From Thermomicrobiaceae bacterium (GTDB lineage Bacteria; Chloroflexota; Chloroflexia; Thermomicrobiales; Thermomicrobiaceae), in NCBI GenBank assembly GCA_025966355.1, contig JAICWZ010000063.1:1-8406 (forward strand): a stretch of 8,406 bases of DNA, given 5' to 3'. The position numbers and the translations under genes were made by a program. The notes under the pieces were generated by a model. That model was not told the origin of the DNA. It ran no database searches and saw only the letters and a list, made by a program, of their open reading frames with translations. Numbering within the stretch: the stretch's first letter is position 1; every line of letters begins with the position of its first letter. This document shows, one piece after another, positions 1 to 6,346 of this stretch.

Positions 1-1156
1 CGGTCAGCGTGTCCAGATCGATCTCATCCCGGAGCCGCGCACTGAACGCTTCGAGCGTGCGCGTTGCGTCGTATTTATGCCGGTAGAAGCGGCGGTCGAC
101 GATGGTCTGAATACGCCCGCGCAATGGCTGGAAAAGACCCGCCACTGCCAGCGTCGAGACGACGACCACGAAGTTCGAGGACGCATCGGTGGTCGTTCGC
201 ATCAGTCCACCGAGCCCGATAACCAAGCCAAGGTAGACGAGTGCAAGACTGGCGGTGAGCGACGTATAGACGAGCGTGCGATTGATCAGGCGGTCGATTT
301 CGTAGAGCCGGTAGCGCAGGATCGCGATCCCGACCGAGGCGGGAATACCTGTGCAGAGGAAGATGACAATGACCGAGGCGTCCACAATATCGTTCCAGAG
401 CCCGGAGTCGACAACCGATGGGAGCAGGCTGATTATCGGAACATACACGAGGAAAAAGGTCGCGACCGAGAAGACGAACCACTTGATCTGTTGTCGCTCC
501 ACACCATGCGACCGCCGGAACCGAAGCACCAGAGAAACGACCGAGATAAGCCCGAGCAGGAGCGGCACCGGGCCGAGAACAGCCACGAGCGCTTGTGCGA
601 TATCAGCGACGACCGTTGGTCCCCCGATTCCAAACGGGTTGACGGCAAATTGAAAGGGATCCGTGAGCGGCCCGGGGCAAATAGCGTTGGCGATGGTCGA
701 GACGATGATGACGCCAGCCGCGATCCAAATCATCGGGAGCCATCGTCTCGACAAGACTCGCCCGGTCGGGAATAGGGGCAGCAACAAGGTGAAGTTTGTA
801 TCCCAAACGACATTAAGCGCGAGCGACGCCACCCAGGCCGCACCAGCACCAAACGGAAACGTTCCCGGTGACGTCATGAGCGCATAGACCGCGTACTGGC
901 CTCCGAGTGCTGCGATCGCCCCGCCGAAACCCATGGCGCAGAAGATCCAGCCAATCACGTTTTCCGAACGGCGAGAAGCGATCAACGTCCCAACGGTTGA
1001 GAACAACAACGCGGTCACGATGTTCGGTAGCCAGTAACTGAACGGGAACGGATTCGGGTGTGAACGGTTTAGCACCAGCAATACCGCGGAGAGCGCCGTC
1101 AATATGAGGGACAAGGCGCAAGCGACCCCGGCGATGCGCACCATGATTGCGCTCAT
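1..1156 (-). CDS. Polytopic membrane sensor-like protein, array copy 5 (3' end beyond the left edge)
   Basis: This frame stays open from an ATG at 1156 to the left edge, giving 385 residues without a stop; the C-terminus lies outside the window. About ten hydrophobic segments are visible (roughly residues 8-28, 43-60, 68-92, 105-130, 140-159, 184-210, 225-247, 260-279, 295-318, 328-342). Family landmarks follow in order: FPTGR (129-133), VERQQIKW (219-226), RYRLYEIDRLINRTLVY (281-297), VDRRFYRHKYD (353-363) and FSARLRDEIDL (371-381). The break-off falls about 20 residues before the SLWLR terminus seen in the siblings. The ATG overlaps the TGA of the upstream copy as ATGA (1153-1156), and AAAGGG lies 8 nt upstream. 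The segment just before the linker (residues 300-335, with TTTDASSN) differs from the LFQPVASGSDLVVAG of three siblings. Such segments resemble the sensor half of actinobacterial/Chloroflexi histidine kinases. Whether a kinase domain follows cannot be seen here. Function unknown. Confidence 0.85.
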   Translation of the reverse strand, partial: MSAIMVRIAGVACALSLILTALSAVLLVLNRSHPNPFPFSYWLPNIVTALLFSTVGTLIASRRSENVIGWIFCAMGFGGAIAALGGQYAVYALMTSPGTFPFGAGAAWVASLALNVVWDTNFTLLLPLFPTGRVLSRRWLPMIWIAAGVIIVSTIANAICPGPLTDPFQFAVNPFGIGGPTVVADIAQALVAVLGPVPLLLGLISVVSLVLRFRRSHGVERQQIKWFVFSVATFFLVYVPIISLLPSVVDSGLWNDIVDASVIVIFLCTGIPASVGIAILRYRLYEIDRLINRTLVYTSLTASLALVYLGLVIGLGGLMRTTTDASSNFVVVVSTLAVAGLFQPLRGRIQTIVDRRFYRHKYDATRTLEAFSARLRDEIDLDTLT

Positions 1157-2337
1157 CCAGACAGCCCTTTCGACAATCCATCCCGCAGCCACAGCGAGAC
1201 GTGTTCCGGCTGCATCGTTTCGATTACGGTTGCTTGTAGCTCCGTCGTCAACGTCGCCAGATCGATTTCGTCCCGCAGCCGGGCGCTGAAGGCCTCCAGG
1301 GTTCGGGTCGCATCGTACTTGTGGCGGTAGAAGCGACGGTCGACGGTGGATTGGATGCGTCGACGAAGCGGTTGGATAAATGCAGCAACTGCGAGGGTCG
1401 AGCCGGCCACGACGAGATCGGAACCGGAGGCGATCGGCTGGAAGAGTTGCTCGATGGTGGCGATGAGGAGCAGGTCGGCCCCCACCAGAATCGCCGAGAG
1501 AAGTGAGTAGACGAGGGTTCGGTTGATGATGCGGTCAATCTCGTAGAGGCGGTAACGCAGGATGGCGAGCCCGACGCTCGCCGGTGTCAGGGCGATAACG
1601 AGGGCGAAACCATAGTCGGTCGGCGCCAATTCGACCTGCGAAGCAAAGATCATGTAGGGCAGCAGGAGTGATACGGCGAAGGCAAACCACTTGATCTGTT
1701 GCCGCTCGATCTGCTGGGCGTGGCGAAAGCGCACGACGACCGAGGCGACGGAGAGGAGCGCACAGAGCGCTGTCAGCACGAGTCCAATCACATCCGCGAC
1801 GGCCAGCAGATCCCTGGCTGCCGCGATGCCGAAGGGGTTTTCACGCTCGAAATCCGGTAGCTGGCCGGGCGCGAAGTATTCCGCAAACCACACGATGAAG
1901 ATGCCGACCCCGGTGAGCCAGGCGAGCGGGCGCCAGCGTGGCGAGGGGAGACGGCCGGTCGGAAAGAACTGCAACAGGTAGGTGCCGAGCAGGAAGAGAT
2001 TGATGATCCAGAGCCAGCCGAACCAGGCGGCGATCGCTCCACCGGGCAAGCCGTTGGGGCTGTCGATAGCGCGCTCGGCATACGAATTGAGCAGATTATT
2101 GAGCCCGAAGTTGATGCCGATCACACAGAAGATCCAGCCGATCGGGTGTCGAGGAATGTGCGCCATAATCAATACGCCGACCGTCAAGAAGGAGAGATAG
2201 ACGAGCGTGATGACGACCGTGAACGGCGAGAAGCCATCCTTGACTGCCCCTGCATACCAGGCGCCGCCCGCGACGTTGAGCACGAAGCCCAGCAGCCACA
2301 AGCCCCAGGCGAGTCGTCTTGCCCGTTGTTGTCCCAC
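1153..2337 (-). CDS. Polytopic membrane sensor-like protein without kinase domain, array copy 4
   Basis: 394 residues from a GTG start at 2337. That start is preferred over an ATG at 2364 because GGAGGGG sits 5 nt upstream of the GTG, and the GTG overlaps the TAG of the preceding gene by one base (TAGTG). Ten hydrophobic segments are seen (about 9-28, 38-59, 65-84, 101-125, 136-155, 175-202, 215-235, 242-260, 274-297, 307-321). Then come RYRLYEIDRIINRTLVY (261-277), VDRRFYRHKYD (332-342), an amphipathic helix FSARLRDEIDL (350-360) and the near-terminal MQPEHVSLWLR (375-385), with only nine residues after it. There is no phospho-acceptor H-box and no N or G box, so it cannot be a complete histidine kinase. 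The C-terminal helix plus SLWLR strand resembles the first helix and strand of a GAF domain (inference). It is the closest sibling of the copy at 4971-6242 in the last 150 residues. Its TGA overlaps the next ATG. Probably an inner-membrane signal-input subunit; ligand and partner unknown. Confidence 0.85.
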   Translation of the reverse strand: MGQQRARRLAWGLWLLGFVLNVAGGAWYAGAVKDGFSPFTVVITLVYLSFLTVGVLIMAHIPRHPIGWIFCVIGINFGLNNLLNSYAERAIDSPNGLPGGAIAAWFGWLWIINLFLLGTYLLQFFPTGRLPSPRWRPLAWLTGVGIFIVWFAEYFAPGQLPDFERENPFGIAAARDLLAVADVIGLVLTALCALLSVASVVVRFRHAQQIERQQIKWFAFAVSLLLPYMIFASQVELAPTDYGFALVIALTPASVGLAILRYRLYEIDRIINRTLVYSLLSAILVGADLLLIATIEQLFQPIASGSDLVVAGSTLAVAAFIQPLRRRIQSTVDRRFYRHKYDATRTLEAFSARLRDEIDLATLTTELQATVIETMQPEHVSLWLRDGLSKGLSG

Positions 2338-3611
2338 TACCGCCCCTCCCCCTGGTTCAGCCACAATGACATGTGTTCCGGTTGCATTGTTTCCCGAACG
2401 ACCCCGCCGAGTTCAGCGAGTAGCGCATCCAGATCGATCTCATCTCGCAGTCGCGCACTAAACGCCTCCAGCGTGCGCTCCGCATCGTACTTACGGCGGT
2501 AGAAGCGGCGGTCGACGATACGCTGGATGCGGGCCCTGATCGGTCGGAAGAGCGCCGCCACCATAAAGGTTGAGCCGGCGACTGCCAGATCCGAATCTCC
2601 GGCAAACGGCGCGAACGGCGCTTCCAGCAGGAGGACGCAACCGGTGTAAACGCCGGAGAGAGCGGCAGTCAGTGGCGCATAGATCAGCGTGCGGTGGATG
2701 ATCACCTGCATATCGAACAGTTTGTGGCGAAGGATCGCAATCGTGAACGCGACCGGAATCGGGAGGGCCGTGAACCACAAGAACGGGAGGGCGAAGAGAT
2801 CGTACAGCGTCCGGTAATCGCCGGATGATGGCAGGACCCGGCCAAATTGGTAGATGGCGGCATAGCCGGAACAGGCCCCGAAGACCGCGAGAACGACGAA
2901 CTTCATCTGCGCGCGCTGCCATGGCTCCGCCTGCCGGTAGCGCACCGCCTGCGCCGCCAGCCCTGCGTACAACCCGATCATGATGTAGATCAGGAATGCC
3001 GGGAACGTTGCGTGGGGCGGATCGATCAGGCTCAGCCCCCAGCTAGGAAAGAGTCCCCAGCCCACGCAGTACATCGCCCAGCCGAGGGCGAGCCAGCGCG
3101 TCCAACGCGGGACGAAGCGCCCATCCGGAAAGGTGAGCAATGCCGCGAGCGACAAGAATACTCCGACGGCCTGCGTCAAATTGGCGATCGTCTGCAAAAC
3201 CGGGTGTCGCGCCAGAGCGTCGAAGATGGGTGGCCCCGACGTCGCATAGGTCGCGAGCGTCGCGGCGTACAAGAGCGCGCGCCAATCGGAATAGCGCTTC
3301 CAGATGATCGCTCCGGCCACCATCGCGAAGCAGAGGACGAAGGAGGCCTCCAGCGAAAGCTCAATCACCGCATAGCCCCCCTGAGCGAGGAACGGCTTCA
3401 GGAAGTCGTACTCGGGGCCGAGCTGTGTCGACTTCTGGAGCGCGATGTCTTTAAGCTGACGATAGCGCGGAGCCATCGCCAGGAGGAATAGGCCCCAGGC
3501 TGCGCCGATCACCAGCAAGAAGGCGGCGCGCGCCAGGAAGAGCTGTCGCCCACGCAGCAACGTAACCGCCTGCGACTCCATGACCGACGCCGGCGCCCGA
3601 CGCGCGTTCAT
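2337..3611 (-). CDS. Polytopic membrane sensor-like protein, divergent array copy 3 with a longer first external loop
   Basis: 424 residues from the ATG at 3611, supported by GGAGGG 6 nt upstream and an ATGA overlap with the mini-gene stop. The frame stays open a further 573 bp upstream, but that stretch is out of frame inside the neighbouring copy and is not part of this gene. It is the most divergent member. TM1 (about 25-46) is followed by a hydrophilic loop of about 33 residues (47-79, APRYRQLKDIALQKS...) before TM2, where siblings have a short loop. Landmarks are altered: FPDGRF (161-166) for FPTGR, WQRAQMKF (231-238) for ERQQIKW, and LRHKLFDMQVIIHRTLIY (294-311) for RYRLYEIDRLINRTLVY. 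The C-terminal module is nonetheless intact: VDRRFYRRKYD (366-376), FSARLRDEIDL (384-394), MQPEHMSLWL (409-418). No kinase motifs. The final NQGEGR is encoded by the next gene's ribosome binding site. Likely the same role as its siblings with a different input; function unknown. Confidence 0.85.
   Translation of the reverse strand: MNARRAPASVMESQAVTLLRGRQLFLARAAFLLVIGAAWGLFLLAMAPRYRQLKDIALQKSTQLGPEYDFLKPFLAQGGYAVIELSLEASFVLCFAMVAGAIIWKRYSDWRALLYAATLATYATSGPPIFDALARHPVLQTIANLTQAVGVFLSLAALLTFPDGRFVPRWTRWLALGWAMYCVGWGLFPSWGLSLIDPPHATFPAFLIYIMIGLYAGLAAQAVRYRQAEPWQRAQMKFVVLAVFGACSGYAAIYQFGRVLPSSGDYRTLYDLFALPFLWFTALPIPVAFTIAILRHKLFDMQVIIHRTLIYAPLTAALSGVYTGCVLLLEAPFAPFAGDSDLAVAGSTFMVAALFRPIRARIQRIVDRRFYRRKYDAERTLEAFSARLRDEIDLDALLAELGGVVRETMQPEHMSLWLNQGEGR
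2343..2349 (-). promoter_or_regulatory. Ribosome binding site deciding the GTG start at 2337
   Basis: GGAGGGG lies 5 nt upstream of GTG 2337. It would be inside the coding region if translation began at the ATG at 2364. It also encodes part of the Gly-Glu-Gly-Arg tail of the preceding protein. Confidence 0.75.
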
Positions 3612-3781
3612 TGGTTGCCCTCCGCTTCGGCGAAGCGGCGTATCTCTCGCCCCGCCGCATCGCGCAGCCAGACCGAGGCGTGCGTGCGATGGACTGTCGC
3701 CGCGATGATCCCCGCCAGGGTAGCGGTGAGGATCGAATCGACCAGCAACCATGACCGCCACCCTGATCGATTCGATCTCAC
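3608..3781 (-). CDS. 57-residue mini-protein resembling the C-terminal tail of the array proteins
   Basis: This is a short GTG-start frame. The GTG (3779-3781) overlaps the TGA of the upstream copy as GTGA, its TGA overlaps the ATG of the next gene as ATGA, and GGAGGTG (3786-3792) stands 4 nt ahead of it, the best Shine-Dalgarno match in the window. The product begins VRSNRSGWRSWLL. It has a mildly hydrophobic stretch (residues 11-30), then THASVWLRDAAGREIRRFAEAEGNQ-type sequence (33-57). Residues 16-41 align by eye with the siblings' C-terminal segment ATLTAALQGTVVETMQPEHVSLWLR: both show alternating Leu/Ala/Val helix positions followed by the S-L/V-W-L-R signature. Beyond SVWLR it continues DAAGREIRR, like the first hairpin of a GAF domain, further than any complete sibling. 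It may be a translated small partner protein, or a remnant of a copy that lost its membrane half by internal deletion while keeping start and tail. The intact translation signals favour expression; no function is known to me. Confidence 0.6.
   Translation of the reverse strand: MRSNRSGWRSWLLVDSILTATLAGIIAATVHRTHASVWLRDAAGREIRRFAEAEGNQ
3618..3623 (-). promoter_or_regulatory. Ribosome binding site deciding the ATG start at 3611
   Basis: GGAGGG stands 6 nt upstream of ATG 3611, inside the last codons of the mini-gene. It sets the true start of the divergent array copy, whose frame is open much further upstream. Confidence 0.75.
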
Positions 3782-4974
3782 AACGCACCTCCGCTTGACG
3801 GGCCATGCACACCACGCAGCCACAGCGACACATGCTCCGGCTGCATCGTCTCCACCACCGTTCCCTGCAACGCCGCCGTGAGGGTCGCGAGATCGATCTC
3901 GTCGCGCAGGCGGGCGCTGAAAGCTTCGAGGGTGTGCGTCGCGTCGTACTTGTGCCGGTAGAACCGGCGGTCGACGATCGTCTGAATGCGCGAGCGCATG
4001 GGACGGATGCAGGCCGCCACCGCCAGGGTCGAGCCGGCCACCACCAGATCGGAGCCCGAGGCAACCGGCTGGAAGAGGTGCTGGATCCCAACGACGAGCG
4101 CGAGATCCGCGCCTGCCAGGACGGCGGTGAGGATCGAGTAGACCAGTGTGCGATTAATGAGGTGGTCGATGTCGTACAGGTCATAGCGCAGGATGGCGAC
4201 GCCGATCGTCACCGGAAGCGCCGTGATGGCGATGCTGTTGAGATCGTCGGGCCACGGCGCAAGAATCAACCCGAGGAGGCCCGCGAACGCCGTGACGGCG
4301 CCGGCAAAGAACCACTTCATCTGCTGGCGTTCGATCCCCGACGAGCGTCGTATACGCACGATCACGGAGAGAGAGGACGCAATGGCGGCGACGAGACTAC
4401 CGATGAGGCCAATGAGAAACGTCATATCAATCGCGGCCGGGATGTGGATTTGGGGGTTGTGAACGAACTCTTGCCGGTGAATCCAGAGGTAGGTTGACGT
4501 TGGGATAACGATCATCAGCATGGATGCCACCGCGAGCCAGCCGACCCAACGCCAGCGATGCGAAAGTTGCCGGCCGGTCGGGAACAGCAGCGGCAGCAGG
4601 GTTACCGGAAGAAACGCCGATGGAACCCAGAAGCGCTCCGCGATCGCCTGAGCCGTGCCACGTCCGGCCAGCGTTGTCCCAAACAGCATGACGTCCCCAG
4701 AGCTTTCGAGAAACCGTTCGAGCGCGTTCAAGCTGCCGATTGCCCACAAAAGCCAGCCCACGAGTTGGCGCGGCTGGCGGCGAACGATGACCGCACCAAC
4801 GGTCGCGAACGGGATCGAGATTGAGATCGAAAGGACGCTCAGACTCATTAGATCGAGCCCGGTGCCAAAGACCATCAGAAACGCGGTCGCGACGATGAGA
4901 GCAGCAGGCACGGCCCAAACGGTCACGGTTGCGCGCTTGCTCAATCCAATGGACGTGGTGATGGTCCGAATCAT
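3778..4974 (-). CDS. Polytopic membrane sensor-like protein without kinase domain, array copy 2
   Basis: 398 residues from the ATG at 4974. The frame is open further upstream (ATG at 4986, GTG at 5031). The 4974 start gives the same ATGA overlap with the preceding stop as other junctions; its Shine-Dalgarno is weak (GGGTGGG, 3 nt ahead), so 4986 remains possible. Hydrophobic segments fall at about 17-38, 43-64, 71-84, 119-132, 143-163, 183-207, 220-240, 248-262, 278-298 and 308-322. Conserved markers: FPTGR (131-135), IERQQMKW (214-221), RYDLYDIDHLINRTLVY (263-279), VDRRFYRHKYD (334-344), FSARLRDEIDL (352-362), MQPEHVSLWLR (377-387). Only 11 residues follow SLWLR, and there is no H-box or ATPase domain. 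In the linker it has HTLEAF where siblings have RTLEAF or RALETF, and Cys-Ile-Arg-Pro-Met for the usual (I/V)QPLR. Membrane-located, probably part of a coupled sensor set; function unknown. Confidence 0.85.
   Translation of the reverse strand: MIRTITTSIGLSKRATVTVWAVPAALIVATAFLMVFGTGLDLMSLSVLSISISIPFATVGAVIVRRQPRQLVGWLLWAIGSLNALERFLESSGDVMLFGTTLAGRGTAQAIAERFWVPSAFLPVTLLPLLFPTGRQLSHRWRWVGWLAVASMLMIVIPTSTYLWIHRQEFVHNPQIHIPAAIDMTFLIGLIGSLVAAIASSLSVIVRIRRSSGIERQQMKWFFAGAVTAFAGLLGLILAPWPDDLNSIAITALPVTIGVAILRYDLYDIDHLINRTLVYSILTAVLAGADLALVVGIQHLFQPVASGSDLVVAGSTLAVAACIRPMRSRIQTIVDRRFYRHKYDATHTLEAFSARLRDEIDLATLTAALQGTVVETMQPEHVSLWLRGVHGPSSGGAL
3786..3792 (-). promoter_or_regulatory. Ribosome binding site of the mini-gene
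   Basis: GGAGGTG, a full-length anti-Shine-Dalgarno complement, is 4 nt before GTG 3781 (GGAGG alone is 6 nt before). It lies in the last codons of the upstream copy (Gly-Gly-Ala-Leu). It is the main evidence that the short frame is translated. Confidence 0.7.
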
Positions 4975-6242
4975 CGTCCCACCCATTTTTCTGGTTGTGC
5001 CTCCGGTCCACTGGTGAAGCCGCGTAACCACACCGACATGTGCGTGGGCTGCATCGTGTCCCGCACGACGGCGTCGAACTCGCCCAGGAGTGCGCTCAGA
5101 TCGATTTCATCCCGCAGCCGAGCGCTGAAGGTCTCCAGGGCGCGCGTCGCGTCGTACTTATGCCGGTAGAAGCGGCGATCGACGGTCGTTTGGATGCGTC
5201 GACGAAGTGGCTGGACGAAAGCCGCGACGGCCAGCGTGGAACCGGCGACGACCAGATCGGAGCCGGAGGCGACCGGCTGGAAGAGCCGCTCAAGCCCGAG
5301 GATCAGCAGGAGGTCGGCGCCCACCAAAATGGCCGTGAGGATCGAATAGACCAGTGTGCGGTTGATGAGGCGATCAATCTCATAGAGGCGGTAACGCACG
5401 ATGGCGAGGCCGACGACCGCTGGGAGTCCCATCTCGATTCCGAAGAGTGCGGTCATCCAGAATACGGTACCGATGAAACCACCCTTGTTCGTCGGATCGA
5501 TGCTGGCGCAAAGGCCGGAGAGGATAAACGCAACGACCGAAACGGCGGCAACGTAGACGAACCATTTGAGTTGTTGTCGCTCGACTCCGCGCGAACGACG
5601 CAGTCGTAGGCCTAGCGAGAGGAGCGAGCCGAGGATCACGACGAGCGCAGCCAGAATCGCGATTGGGTAGAGCGGATGCAGGAGATCGCCAAGCGGCGCA
5701 ACATACAGCGGATTGTGGAAGTGCACGCCATTATCCGCGGTGCTGCCGTCTACCCCGATCGCCTGATGCAGAACAACAGCGGCAATCAAAGCGGCGGCCA
5801 GCCAGGCAAGCGGTCGCCAGCGACGAGTGAGGAGCCTTCCCGGAAAGAGCAATAGGATGAACGAGAACATCGTGAGATAGGTTGGGAACGTCAGCACGTT
5901 CGACACCCATTGGAACCACACTTCTCCAGGGAGCGATCCGGTAGCGGAGGCATATTGGATATATGCTTGTCCCAATCCGGCCAATGAACTGGTGATACCG
6001 GTCGCTAACAGGAGCCAACCCAGCGGGTTCTCGGGCCGGCGAGATGCTATCAGCACCCCGACGACTGGATAGAGAAGGAACGTGGCGGTATAGAGCGCGT
6101 TTGACAGCTCGACGAGCGAGAAGAGCACGATCGAGAGTAGGGCGGGCACGATCCCGAGTGCAAACAGGGAAAATGCGAGCCAGAGTGTTCGCTGGCGTCC
6201 GGTCCGATCCTTCTCTTGGTGGTTGTGCGCATTGCTCTTCAC
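4971..6242 (-). CDS. Polytopic membrane sensor-like protein without kinase domain, array copy 1
   Basis: 423 residues from a GTG at 6242, which has GGGGGGTGA 4 nt upstream and gives a 20-residue polar N-terminus (VKSNAHNHQEKDRTGRQR) before TM1, as in the siblings. Longer readings exist (ATG 6287, ATG 6305, TTG 6323) but lack a Shine-Dalgarno, so the start is uncertain. Hydrophobic segments: about 21-45, 50-66, 74-94, 113-134, 143-162, 191-212, 226-246, 256-281, 297-317, 329-343. Markers: LLLFPGRLL (130-138), VERQQLKW (220-227), RYRLYEIDRLINRTLVY (283-299), VDRRFYRHKYD (354-364), FSARLRDEIDL (372-382), MQPTHMSVWLR (397-407). It has the longest tail after SVWLR (16 residues, ending EKWVGR), overlapping the next gene's ribosome binding region. 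No kinase motifs. It heads the paralog array, about 104 bp after the SRPBCC gene, likely on the same transcript. Role inferred as membrane signal input; ligand unknown. Confidence 0.83.
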   Translation of the reverse strand: MKSNAHNHQEKDRTGRQRTLWLAFSLFALGIVPALLSIVLFSLVELSNALYTATFLLYPVVGVLIASRRPENPLGWLLLATGITSSLAGLGQAYIQYASATGSLPGEVWFQWVSNVLTFPTYLTMFSFILLLFPGRLLTRRWRPLAWLAAALIAAVVLHQAIGVDGSTADNGVHFHNPLYVAPLGDLLHPLYPIAILAALVVILGSLLSLGLRLRRSRGVERQQLKWFVYVAAVSVVAFILSGLCASIDPTNKGGFIGTVFWMTALFGIEMGLPAVVGLAIVRYRLYEIDRLINRTLVYSILTAILVGADLLLILGLERLFQPVASGSDLVVAGSTLAVAAFVQPLRRRIQTTVDRRFYRHKYDATRALETFSARLRDEIDLSALLGEFDAVVRDTMQPTHMSVWLRGFTSGPEAQPEKWVGR

Positions 6243-6246
6243 GTGC

Positions 6247-6255
6247 TCACCCCCC
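6247..6255 (-). promoter_or_regulatory. Ribosome binding site favouring the GTG start at 6242
   Basis: GGGGGGTGA (one mismatch to GGAGGTGA within it) lies 4 nt upstream of GTG 6242. The upstream ATGs at 6287 and 6305 have no comparable purine-rich site. Confidence 0.5.
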
Positions 6256-6346
6256 GACGTGAACGTTGTGAACGATCCCAGACCCATGATCCGGTCGCGG
6301 CGCATAACGTTGGAATGTATCAATTGTCGCCAAAGATGTTCGCATT

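Larger units (their letters stand above)
14..5183 (-). repeat. Five-copy 87-bp coding repeat (VDRRFYR(H/R)KYD to EIDL module)
   Basis: The same 29-codon segment recurs once near the 3' end of each membrane gene: 14-100, 1258-1344, 2430-2516, 3889-3975 and 5097-5183. Each encodes VDRRFYR, then H or R, KYDA, a short variable run, FSARLRDEIDL. All five are exactly 87 bp, with no insertion or deletion. Start-to-start distances are 1244, 1172, 1459 and 1208 bp. The differences are mostly third-base changes, so the protein sequence is under strong constraint. This is a family repeat from tandem gene duplication, not a mobile element; it gives homologous tracts for unequal crossing-over that could add or delete copies. 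Confidence 0.85.

Noticed and set aside
77..775. Long plus-strand open frame (232 codons), with similar ones at 3805-4497 and 5040-5609
   Set aside because: They lie antisense to the same part of the membrane genes and resemble one another only because the sense genes are paralogs. Their composition is rich in Arg, Asp and Gly with no domain pattern, and the sense strand has full family motifs.
813..1181. Minus-strand 122-codon frame overlapping the left-edge gene
   Set aside because: It is an out-of-frame reading of the partial membrane protein, which has continuous transmembrane segments and family motifs in its own frame.
2847..3491. Plus-strand open frame of 214 codons
   Set aside because: Antisense to the well-supported membrane protein at 2337-3611; charged, low-complexity composition and no recognisable start context.
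3612..4184. N-terminal extension of the gene at 2337-3611 to 615 residues
   Set aside because: The added 191 residues read the neighbouring copy out of frame (Ser/Arg/Trp-rich). A strong ribosome binding site and an ATGA overlap fix the start at 3611.
1153..6242. Annotation of the array proteins as histidine kinases
   Set aside because: Database transfer would likely suggest this, but the complete copies lack the phospho-acceptor helix and the ATP-binding N and G boxes.
6243..6346. Possible terminator or internal promoter between the SRPBCC gene and the array
   Set aside because: No stem-loop with a T-run and no convincing -35/-10 pair. A short GTGAACGTT/GTGAACGAT direct repeat near 6259-6275 is too small to interpret, and part of this stretch may be coding if an upstream start is used.
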